Position numbers and translations under genes: made by a program. A stretch of 64,000 nucleotides of DNA from Psychrobium sp051201665. GTDB lineage: Bacteria; Pseudomonadota; Gammaproteobacteria; Enterobacterales; Psychrobiaceae. The DNA lies in assembly GCF_051201665.1 (NCBI RefSeq), contig NZ_CP179210.1, positions 992,001 to 1,056,000 on the forward strand, written 5' to 3'. This document shows, piece after piece, positions 1 through 5,948 of the stretch (within the stretch, counting starts at the first letter, position 1; each line of letters begins with the position of its first letter). Under the pieces are notes generated by a model, which worked only from the letters and a program-made list of their open reading frames with translations, did not search any database and was not told the origin of the DNA.

Positions 1-1001
1 TTGCTGAGGACAGTGAATTTGAGATCGAAATGGCTGCTTGTTTAGTTGCCCAAAGCGATGTTGACTATGACTTGCCTTGTCGCATTGGTGACTACACGGA
101 TTTCTACACATCAATTCACCACGCAACAACGGTTGGTTCATTCTTCCGTCCAGATAACCCGTTGCTGCCAAACTACAAATGGATCCCAATTGGTTACCAT
201 GGCCGTTCATCGTCAATAGGTGTGTCAGGTCAAGCGTTCCCGCGTCCCAAAGGCCAAACCAAAGCGCCAGATGCTGACGCGCCAAGCTTCGGCCCTTGTA
301 AGCGTTTAGATTACGAAATGGAAATGGGTATTTACATCGGTGGCGGTAACGAATTAGGCGATTCAATTGCCCTTGACGATACCGACGAGCACGTATTCGG
401 TATGTGTCTATTTAACGATTGGTCAGCACGCGACATTCAAGGCTGGGAGTACCAACCACTAGGACCATTCCTTGCTAAAAACTTCGCCTCAACAGTATCA
501 CCTTGGATTGTAACTAACGAAGCACTAGCACCATTTAGAATGGGCTGGACACGTGATGAAAATGATCCACAACCAATGGAATACCTATCATCAGCTCGCA
601 ATAGCGAACTAGGTGCCTACGATGTACAAGTAGAAGTATTCTTAGAAACGCCTAAAATGCGTGACGCAGGCGAGCCAGCCGCTAAGCTAACCAACTCAAG
701 CTTCCGTCACTCATACTGGACAACAGCGCAAATGGTTGCCCATCACACAGTAAACGGTTGTAACCTAGTAGCAGGTGACTTTTTCGGTAGCGGCACCCAA
801 TCAGGTCCAAACGCAGAAGAAGCAGGTTCATTATTAGAGCTTACAGGCGCCGGTAAAAACCGTCTCGACTTAGGCAACGGTGAAACCCGCGGTTTTGTTG
901 AAGACGGCGATGCTATCGTAATGCGCGGCTTCTGTGAAAAAGACGGCGCTAAACGCATCGGTTTCGGTGAGTGTTACTCGCTAGTGCTACCAGCGAAATA
1001 A
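1..1001 (+). CDS. fahA: Fumarylacetoacetase, 5'-truncated by window edge
   Basis: Last enzyme of tyrosine/homogentisate catabolism; it hydrolyses fumarylacetoacetate to fumarate and acetoacetate in the cytoplasm. The frame is open from base 3, so the ATG at 30 is probably internal. The fragment starts just before the conserved stretch IGDYTDFYTSIHHA, which holds a metal ligand and the catalytic histidine, and continues through LLPNYKWIPIGYHGRSSS and LFNDWSARDIQGWEYQPLGP, all typical of this family. About 330 residues are present against roughly 420-430 in full-length enzymes, so the N-terminal domain lies upstream of the window. A strong terminator follows at 1024. The family assignment is secure. 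Confidence 0.95.
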   Translation, partial: AEDSEFEIEMAACLVAQSDVDYDLPCRIGDYTDFYTSIHHATTVGSFFRPDNPLLPNYKWIPIGYHGRSSSIGVSGQAFPRPKGQTKAPDADAPSFGPCKRLDYEMEMGIYIGGGNELGDSIALDDTDEHVFGMCLFNDWSARDIQGWEYQPLGPFLAKNFASTVSPWIVTNEALAPFRMGWTRDENDPQPMEYLSSARNSELGAYDVQVEVFLETPKMRDAGEPAAKLTNSSFRHSYWTTAQMVAHHTVNGCNLVAGDFFGSGTQSGPNAEEAGSLLELTGAGKNRLDLGNGETRGFVEDGDAIVMRGFCEKDGAKRIGFGECYSLVLPAK

Positions 1002-1023
1002 GTGTTTAAGCGTTAAAAATGAG

Positions 1024-1057
1024 AAAGCCAGCTAATGAAAGTTAGCTGGCTTTTTTG
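1024..1057 (+). terminator. Rho-independent terminator after fumarylacetoacetase
   Basis: A 10-bp perfect stem (AGCCAGCTAA paired with TTAGCTGGCT) and a short loop are followed by a run of T, 22 bases after the stop codon. Almost the same hairpin recurs at 1968-1999 after the toxin gene. Confidence 0.9.
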
Positions 1058-1085
1058 TTTTTTATCGTGAGATCTAATCGGACTA

Positions 1086-1247
1086 ATACCATTAATTGCA
1101 TTAAATATTTGCCCACTTGTACTTGTTAAAATTAACTAAAATGGCGTTGCTCTCAATCCTAATAGCCAGCTATTAGTCAATCGAGCGCCTTGTTTTAGCT
1201 GATTTTCTCTACGCACAACAAGATCACTTACTTAATGCAATTGGTAT
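1086..1247 (+). mobile_element. MITE-like repeat, family A, copy 1
   Basis: A 162-bp element with inverted ends (ATACC..AATTGCATTAA at the left, TTAATGCAATTGGTAT at the right) and an internal palindrome CTAATAGC-CA-GCTATTAG at 1159-1176. It has no coding capacity. Three near-identical copies lie at 5261-5422 (inverted), 13743-13901 and 52251-52409. Size, inverted termini and lack of ORFs fit a non-autonomous transposable element; the parent transposase is not in the window. Confidence 0.85.
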
Positions 1248-1367
1248 AAATTTGGTTAGATGATTGCTTTTTGAACTAAAAAAACTTAGACTTTTTGAGT
1301 GGTCTAAATATGGACTACTTTATCAATAAAGCAAAAAAGTCAGTAAAACAAAAAGTGGGATAGGCAT

Positions 1368-1604
1368 ATGAAAATGGCAACAATTAGTCAAATGAAAGCC
1401 AATGCGGCCAACTTACCTGATGAATTGGGATTTAGTCCGTTATTTGTAACACAAAATGGCAAAGAATCATTAGTTGTTCAAACACACGAAGCATTCCAAT
1501 ATCAGCAAGAAAAAATGGCATTCATGACGCTACTATTGCAATCGAGAAAAGACATTGAAGAAGGGAAGACAGTTCCTGTCGATGACTTCTTAAACTCGCT
1601 CTAA
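1368..1604 (+). CDS. Antitoxin of a type II toxin-antitoxin pair (Phd/YefM-like)
   Basis: A 78-residue protein encoded 14 bp upstream of a RelE/ParE-type toxin. The N-terminal half (ISQMKANAANLPDELGFSPLFVTQNGKESLVVQT) resembles the Phd/YefM DNA-binding fold. The C-terminal end is helical and acidic (RKDIEEGKTVPVDDFLNSL), as expected for the toxin-wrapping tail. It probably neutralises the toxin and autorepresses the operon. An imperfect inverted repeat in the 1300-1316 region (AGTGGTC..GGACTACT) could be its operator. An alternative start at 1374 (MATISQ) is possible. Family assignment is by pattern, moderately sure. Confidence 0.75.
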   Translation: MKMATISQMKANAANLPDELGFSPLFVTQNGKESLVVQTHEAFQYQQEKMAFMTLLLQSRKDIEEGKTVPVDDFLNSL

Positions 1605-1618
1605 TCACTAGGTAATTC

Positions 1619-1951
1619 ATGAGTAATGTAGCTATTGAAATCACTGAACATGCTCAGCGACAAATTAAAGATGCTATTAAGTGGAGAGCTCATCATGAAG
1701 CTCCCGACACTGCAAGAAATAGCATTAAGTCAACAATAGTAGATTGGAAGGAATTGCTGGAAACGTTTCCTGAAAGTGGAAAAACATGCCAATTCTTTGA
1801 TTCTGATGAGTTTCGAGAGCTTAGTATTGGTGATTATCGCTTTGTTTACGAGATACGCCCCAAAGGCAATCAATTCATTATTTACTTATTAATCTTTTGT
1901 CATGAGAAAATGGATTACGAAACGTTGATACGACAATTTAGTCATTTTTAA
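1619..1951 (+). CDS. RelE/ParE-family toxin
   Basis: A 110-residue protein directly after the antitoxin. It shows the ParE/RelE layout: N-terminal helices (ITEHAQRQIKDAIKWRAHH), a central segment ending in RELSIGDYRFVYEIRPKGNQFIIYLLIFCHEKMDY that matches the family's core beta strands, and a short C-terminal tail. Such toxins are either ribosome-dependent mRNA nucleases (RelE) or gyrase poisons (ParE); the sequence alone does not decide which. The pair is bracketed by near-identical terminators at 1024 and 1968, suggesting a self-contained inserted module. Confidence 0.8.
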   Translation: MSNVAIEITEHAQRQIKDAIKWRAHHEAPDTARNSIKSTIVDWKELLETFPESGKTCQFFDSDEFRELSIGDYRFVYEIRPKGNQFIIYLLIFCHEKMDYETLIRQFSHF

Positions 1952-1967
1952 GTTAGTAATTTATTCG

Positions 1968-1999
1968 AAGCCAGCTAATGAGAATTAGCTGGCTTTTTG
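1968..1999 (+). terminator. Rho-independent terminator after the toxin gene
   Basis: An 11-bp stem AGCCAGCTAAT / ATTAGCTGGCT with a four-base loop and a T run. It is nearly identical to the fumarylacetoacetase terminator at 1024-1057. Confidence 0.9.
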
Positions 2000-2207
2000 G
2001 TTTTTAGTACCGAAAGGCTTTATCGCGCGAATATTTATAGGAAAAGACCGCACACACGTTTTTATTATCGTCTTAAAACTTTTTTCACTCTATTTTAAAT
2101 CAATACTTGCACAATAGGCGGTTTCCGCCTACTGTGGCTTTGCGGGTGGAGCTTGAAAGCCACTCACCCTTGAGGGGGCTAAGTAGCCACTCAGCAAGGA
2201 GCCATTG

Positions 2208-2491
2208 ATGGCAACGCTCTTTAACATCGCTAAAATCAAAACAAACTTCCCGGAGGCTGATTTCTGGTTAGTCCGTAAAGGGGGTGAGTTTGATGTCGGA
2301 AAGCCAACAAAGACTTATAAGCCTGAGAATATCGGGTAAAGGTTGAACGTTTAGACTTAATCATTCCTGATTATCTTTATTACGTAATGATGTATTTTCA
2401 TAACGTTGGTTACTTTAGACGCCGCTGCCACGGGACGTTAAAGTTACAACACATCAGGGTTAGCGATGTAGAGAAAATAAAGCTGGGATAG
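2208..2491 (+). pseudogene. Small unknown gene with a one-base frameshift
   Basis: The ATG at 2208 has a good AAGGAG-type ribosome site and opens a frame (MATLFNIAKIKTNFPEADF...) that stops at 2337-2339. The frame one base over continues without a break (VKVERLDLIIPDYLYYV...) to a stop at 2489-2491. Adding one base near 2336 would join them into a basic protein of about 94 residues. I do not recognise the family. The neighbouring small ORFs and hairpins suggest it belongs to a small phage-like or plasmid-like element. The frameshift could be real decay or a sequencing error. Confidence 0.55.
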
Positions 2492-2497
2492 ACTGCA

Positions 2498-2519
2498 GGG
2501 AGGCGAAAGCCTCCCTAAT
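2498..2519 (+). terminator. GNRA-capped hairpin between small ORFs
   Basis: GGGAGGC-GAAA-GCCTCCC, a perfect stem with a GAAA tetraloop but no long T run. A shorter version, GGGAGC-GAAA-GCTCCC, lies at 4755-4770 in the second small-ORF module. It could be a terminator or an RNA-processing hairpin of the same element. Confidence 0.5.
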
Positions 2520-2542
2520 TCCCACAAAACAGGTGATTAATA

Positions 2543-2959
2543 ATGAATGATTTTAGTATCCCCATGATACCGCTCGACGAGCAGCGCCGCATGGTGTTTG
2601 ATTTAGCCAATAAAGAGGCCGTAAAACAATTAGAGGTTAACGCCAATGCGCCCGTTATTGAGCCGTTACTGGGCTTTGATGAGTCGCTATTCAGTGCTGA
2701 TCACCTGTTAGATAAACACGCGGGCTTTGAATCACCCCACGCTGATATTGTAAAAGCGTATTGTGATCAATTAAAACAATTTGATACCCGGTACACACAA
2801 GCCGAAATAGCCCGTGAAATATTAGGCATTAACGCTAGGCGGTTGCGTGAATATATCCAAGGTAAATACAAGGTGCCGTTTGAATTATGGCAAAGAATGC
2901 TTGTTGCCACTGGCCGAACACCACAGCATATAATTAAGGTTGTGGCGTACTGTAAATAA
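2543..2959 (+). CDS. Hypothetical protein with C-terminal helix-turn-helix
   Basis: 138 residues. The C-terminal third (TQAEIAREILGINARRLREYIQGKYKVPFELWQRML, residues about 85-125) reads as a Cro/C1-type helix-turn-helix that would bind DNA. The N-terminal half has no recognised domain. The gene lies between the GAAA hairpin and the left end of the IS4-type element, inside a group of small ORFs that look like the remains of a mobile element, so a regulatory role in that element is an inference. Confidence 0.6.
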   Translation: MNDFSIPMIPLDEQRRMVFDLANKEAVKQLEVNANAPVIEPLLGFDESLFSADHLLDKHAGFESPHADIVKAYCDQLKQFDTRYTQAEIAREILGINARRLREYIQGKYKVPFELWQRMLVATGRTPQHIIKVVAYCK

Positions 2960-2985
2960 TATTACTAATTGGTAATTTTTATTAC

Positions 2986-3000
2986 TGTTAGGTTTTCCGT
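2986..3000. repeat. 15-bp direct repeat closing a small-ORF module, copy 1
   Basis: TGTTAGGTTTTCCGT recurs exactly at 5087-5101. Each copy lies shortly after the last ORF of one of two small-ORF modules. The module starts also share a motif: AAAAGACCGCACACACG at about 2041 and AAAAGACCACACAGAAACG at about 4469. Confidence 0.75.
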
Positions 3001-3080
3001 TGTTTTATAAGCCCCGTTAATCTGGCAACACTGATCAGTTAAGAAATCGATCAGTTGACAGAAACAACGATCATACGACA

Positions 3081-3109
3081 ATAGCCTCATCTTTTGGATG
3101 GGGCTATTT
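3081..3109 (+). promoter_or_regulatory. Hairpin guarding the IS4 transposase start
   Basis: An inverted repeat (ATAGCC..CATC / GATG..GGCTAT) followed by six T's lies directly in front of the transposase reading frame and covers the ATG at 3098. In IS10 and IS50 such hairpins block translation from read-through transcripts; the same role here is inferred. Confidence 0.6.
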
Positions 3110-3112
3110 TTT

Positions 3113-4426
3113 ATGTTATCTATGTGGTTGGATGATGTCCACACTCTTGCAGAGCCAGAGAGCGTAAACATTTTTCAAAAAAGTTTACCGCTTGAGTGGA
3201 TTGAATCCGTACTAAAAACAACGAACAAAGCGAGTATCAGACGCAGGAAATTACCCGCAGAGCTTGTTGTTTGGTTAATTGTTGGTATGGGCTTGTATCG
3301 GGATCGTTCAATTAATGATGTCGTGAATAAACTAGATTTATCATTAACAGATGAGTTAGGTGAAACAGTTGCACCAAGTGCCGTTCCGCAAGCGCGTTTA
3401 AGGCTCGGAAAAGAACCATTAGAAGCATTGTTTAATTTAACGGCCGCGCATTGGGTAAAACAAGAAGATACAGAAGACACTTGGCACGGGCTGCAACTCT
3501 TTGCTGTAGATGGTACTTGCTTTCGCACCCCCGACTCACCAGAGCTTGCTGAACACTTTGGCTATATAAAACATCGCAAAGACCGCCATACTGAATATCC
3601 AATGCTTCGCTTATGCGCGTTAATGTCATTACGCAGTCGATTAATTCATGATGTCGCCTTTGGTCCTTGCGTTAAAGGAGAAATCACACACACCAAAACC
3701 CTCAGTATTCCTAATCAAAGCCTTACGCTATTTGACCGCTGCTATTTGTCAGCAGAGTTGATGATTAATTGGCAAAGAGCGCATATAGATAGCCATTGGT
3801 TAACCCCGATAAAGTCTAATACACGATTTCAAATTATTGAAGAATACAGTAGTGGAGATTGTCTCATTGAAATGAATGTTTCCGCGCATGCGAGGAAACA
3901 AGATCCCAGTTTGCCAGAGACTTGGCAAGCTAGAATGGTGACTTACAAGGAGCCCAAAGGTCAAATTAAAGGATTTATCACCTCATTGCTTGATAGTGAA
4001 TTATATCCAAAGGACGACTTACTTCATGTCTATTGGGAGCGATGGGAAATCGAGAATGGTTATGGTGAAATAAAATGTCAACAGCTTGAAAACTCAATGA
4101 TGTTACGTAGCCAAACGGTAACAGGGGTTTATCAAGAGCTTTGGGGGATATTGATTGCGTATAATCTTGTGCGAGTTGAGATAAGTCAAATAGCGAAAGA
4201 AGCTAAAGTACCACCTCTGCGTATCAGTTTCATCATGGCATTGCGTTATATCCAAGATGAGTTACTGTGGTGTGCGATAGCTAAGCCAGGAACAATCCCC
4301 AGTAAACTCAAAGCGATGCGAGCTAAAGTGAAAAAGTTTGTGCTACCTAAAAAAAGAAAACGGCCCAAACCAAGGACCGTTAGAATCTCTAAAACTAGTT
4401 ATACCATTCAGAAAAAACATGCTTAA
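3113..4426 (+). CDS. IS4-family DDE transposase
   Basis: Catalyses cut-and-paste movement of its own element. It has an N-terminal IS4 domain (about residues 15-110), then the DDE triad: aspartate in LFAVDGTCFR, aspartate in LFDRCYLS, and glutamate in the YREK-type motif YWERWEIENGYGEIK. The C-terminus is very basic (KKRKRPKPRTVR). The frame is open from the ATG at 3098, but that codon is buried in a hairpin, so I place the start at 3113 (MLSMWLDD); 3122 is also possible. At about 437 residues it is of normal length and appears intact. Confidence 0.9.
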   Translation: MLSMWLDDVHTLAEPESVNIFQKSLPLEWIESVLKTTNKASIRRRKLPAELVVWLIVGMGLYRDRSINDVVNKLDLSLTDELGETVAPSAVPQARLRLGKEPLEALFNLTAAHWVKQEDTEDTWHGLQLFAVDGTCFRTPDSPELAEHFGYIKHRKDRHTEYPMLRLCALMSLRSRLIHDVAFGPCVKGEITHTKTLSIPNQSLTLFDRCYLSAELMINWQRAHIDSHWLTPIKSNTRFQIIEEYSSGDCLIEMNVSAHARKQDPSLPETWQARMVTYKEPKGQIKGFITSLLDSELYPKDDLLHVYWERWEIENGYGEIKCQQLENSMMLRSQTVTGVYQELWGILIAYNLVRVEISQIAKEAKVPPLRISFIMALRYIQDELLWCAIAKPGTIPSKLKAMRAKVKKFVLPKKRKRPKPRTVRISKTSYTIQKKHA

Positions 4427-4603
4427 CTGAATGGTGTTGCGTTAATCTGGGGCTTTTTTGTTTCAATGAAAAGACCACACAGAAACGTCAAACTATTTCA
4501 ATAAATGTATTGTATATACAAAACGAATTCTATATAGTGGTTTCATGAGTTGAGGTAACTCATCCGACTAAGCGGAACTTAGCAACTAAGAAAGGACAAA
4601 TTC

Positions 4604-4747
4604 ATGAATGAATTAGAAGAACAAAAACTAGCCCTAGAGATTGAAAATCTTGAAGAAGATTTGAAGCTTACAAGGCTAAAGCGCAAAGGGTTAATCATTG
4701 CGCTGTTTTTCACAGGGACAGGGTTATTACTTAAACTTTTTAAATAA
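4604..4747 (+). CDS. Small membrane protein, 47 residues
   Basis: A short ORF (MNELEEQKLALEIENLEED...) with a charged amphipathic N-terminal helix likely to form a coiled coil, then one hydrophobic segment (GLIIALFFTGTGLLL). An AAGGAC site precedes the ATG. It stands in a row of tiny ORFs (4797-4895, 4892-5080), as in small phages and plasmids. Function unknown. Confidence 0.5.
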   Translation: MNELEEQKLALEIENLEEDLKLTRLKRKGLIIALFFTGTGLLLKLFK

Positions 4748-4754
4748 TAACTAG

Positions 4755-4770
4755 CAGGGAGCGAAAGCTC
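4755..4770 (+). terminator. GAAA-capped hairpin in the second small-ORF module
   Basis: GGGAGC-GAAA-GCTCCC, the same design as the hairpin at 2498-2519. Its position between two membrane-peptide ORFs suggests RNA processing or attenuation rather than full termination. Confidence 0.45.
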
Positions 4771-4796
4771 CCTCACCTAACCAATACGGGGTTAAC

Positions 4797-4895
4797 ATGC
4801 AAAATAAAACACGTAACACATTAAAAGAAATTGCCATTTATGGCACAGTTGGCGTGATACTCGCCATAATTGTTTTTGAGGTGATCGGACTATGA
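4797..4895 (+). CDS. Small membrane peptide, 32 residues
   Basis: MQNKTRNTLKEIAIYG followed by one membrane segment (TVGVILAIIVFEVIGL). Its stop overlaps the next start as ATGA, indicating translational coupling with the gene at 4892. Function unknown; organisation resembles the membrane-peptide blocks of small phages. Confidence 0.45.
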   Translation: MQNKTRNTLKEIAIYGTVGVILAIIVFEVIGL

Positions 4896-5080
4896 CACAT
4901 GCAAATAAAGGCAATCAGAACGCCGCCAAATCTGACCTAGAAAAAGCGACCAGTACGCTAGTTTGCCGCGTTAATCCAAGCGTTAAAGCCATGTGGGTTA
5001 AAGAGGCGCAAAAAGACGGTAAAAAACTTACACAATGGGTTATTGATACGCTAAACGCGAACGCAGCTACCGCCAATTAA
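4892..5080 (+). CDS. Small hypothetical protein, 62 residues
   Basis: A hydrophilic basic protein (MTHANKGNQNAAKSDLEKA...). The middle part, VCRVNPSVKAMWVKEAQKDG followed by KKLTQWVIDTLN, looks like a ribbon-helix-helix-type fold, in which a strand precedes two helices. If so it would be a small DNA-binding regulator. Coupled by a 4-base overlap to the upstream membrane peptide. Not assigned to a named family. Confidence 0.5.
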   Translation: MTHANKGNQNAAKSDLEKATSTLVCRVNPSVKAMWVKEAQKDGKKLTQWVIDTLNANAATAN

Positions 5081-5086
5081 CGCACT

Positions 5087-5101
5087 TGTTAGGTTTTCCG
5101 T
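5087..5101. repeat. 15-bp direct repeat closing a small-ORF module, copy 2
   Basis: Exact second copy of TGTTAGGTTTTCCGT (first at 2986-3000). Together they suggest two tandem, related element copies or an end sequence of the element. Confidence 0.75.
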
Positions 5102-5260
5102 GATGTTAGCTAAATCACTGGATTGCACCATTGATTTAGTTATGAAATTGCAATTTCATGTCAGTTTCTTGTAATTATATGGGCATAATACGACATGTCT
5201 TCATTCTGTAGGCTTCAATAAAAAGCAATAGCTATGAAAACTTTGAATAGTTTTTAAGTA

Positions 5261-5422
5261 ATACCATTAATTTGATTAAGTTTGTGATCTTGTTGTGCGT
5301 AGAGAAAATCAGCTAAAACAAGGCGCTCGATTGACTAATAGCTGGCTATTAGGATTGAGAGCAACGCCATTTTAGTTAATTTTAACAAGTACAAGTGGGC
5401 AAATATTTAATGCAATTGGTAT
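5261..5422 (-). mobile_element. MITE-like repeat, family A, copy 2 (inverted)
   Basis: Reverse-complement copy of the 162-bp repeat at 1086, with the same inverted ends and central CTAATAGC..GCTATTAG palindrome. One end has diverged (TTTGATTAAG in place of TTGCATTAA). Confidence 0.85.
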
Positions 5423-5948
5423 AATTAAACTTGTTATCAGAGATGGTTATTGGAAAACATTCAGCGCGGATCGTTCCCGTTTTTTATCGCCTTCATTTGA
5501 AAATAGCGCAGTAAGAAAATCATGGATGATTTTTATTCGTACATTCCATGTACTCACCTCTACGAGGCCAGCTAAAGCTGTTAAAGTTTGTTCCAGACAA
5601 ACTTTTTAGTATTTGCCGCAGGCGACTGCATGGATGCAGGAGGTAGAGCAACGCAGGAGCAGTTGCCGAAACGCGGATCAAATACGGTATTGAATAGGCA
5701 ATTTATCATTTAAGAAAAGCGATAAATTTACGGGTCGCCTTTGCAAATAACATCCTTGTTATTTGTTCTTCGAACCAGCTAACGCTGCCTAGAATCATTC
5801 CCGATCATTTTGTCTTTTGGTTACTTTTCTTTGGCGAAGCAAAGAAAAGTAACTGGTGTGCAATCGTAGAAGTTAATTAGACACGCAATCTATTTAGCAC
5901 ACCAAGCATACTGAGTATCCAGTGGGGTGATTGTAATCGCGACAGCAA
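5423..5948. other. Gene-free stretch with a 34-bp palindrome
   Basis: No supported ORF. At about 5820-5853 lies a perfect inverted repeat GTTACTTTTCTTTG-gcgaag-CAAAGAAAAGTAAC. This type of sequence is common in Alteromonadales and Vibrio intergenic regions. The preceding part (about 5560-5700) is relatively G+C-rich and looks like decayed repeat sequence. The palindrome is also positioned to end transcription of the TonB receptor gene, which is read toward it. Confidence 0.6.

Larger units (their letters stand above)
3009..4455 (+). mobile_element. IS4-family insertion sequence
   Basis: The imperfect inverted ends begin AAGCCCC and share GCAACAC and CAGTTAAG (left 3009-3043, right 4422-4455). 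They enclose one transposase gene whose stop codon lies inside the right end. Flanks TTGTTTTAT (left) and TTGTTTCAAT (right) are similar but not identical, so no clean target duplication can be stated. The element sits at the junction of two small-ORF modules. Confidence 0.85.

Noticed and set aside
1024..1999. Integron cassette (attC) for the toxin-antitoxin pair
   Set aside because: The repeated hairpins are simple terminators with T runs and lack the attC core sites; no integrase of that type is near.
3432..3629. Minus-strand ORFs inside the IS4 transposase
   Set aside because: They are antisense shadows of a complete DDE transposase and resemble no protein family.
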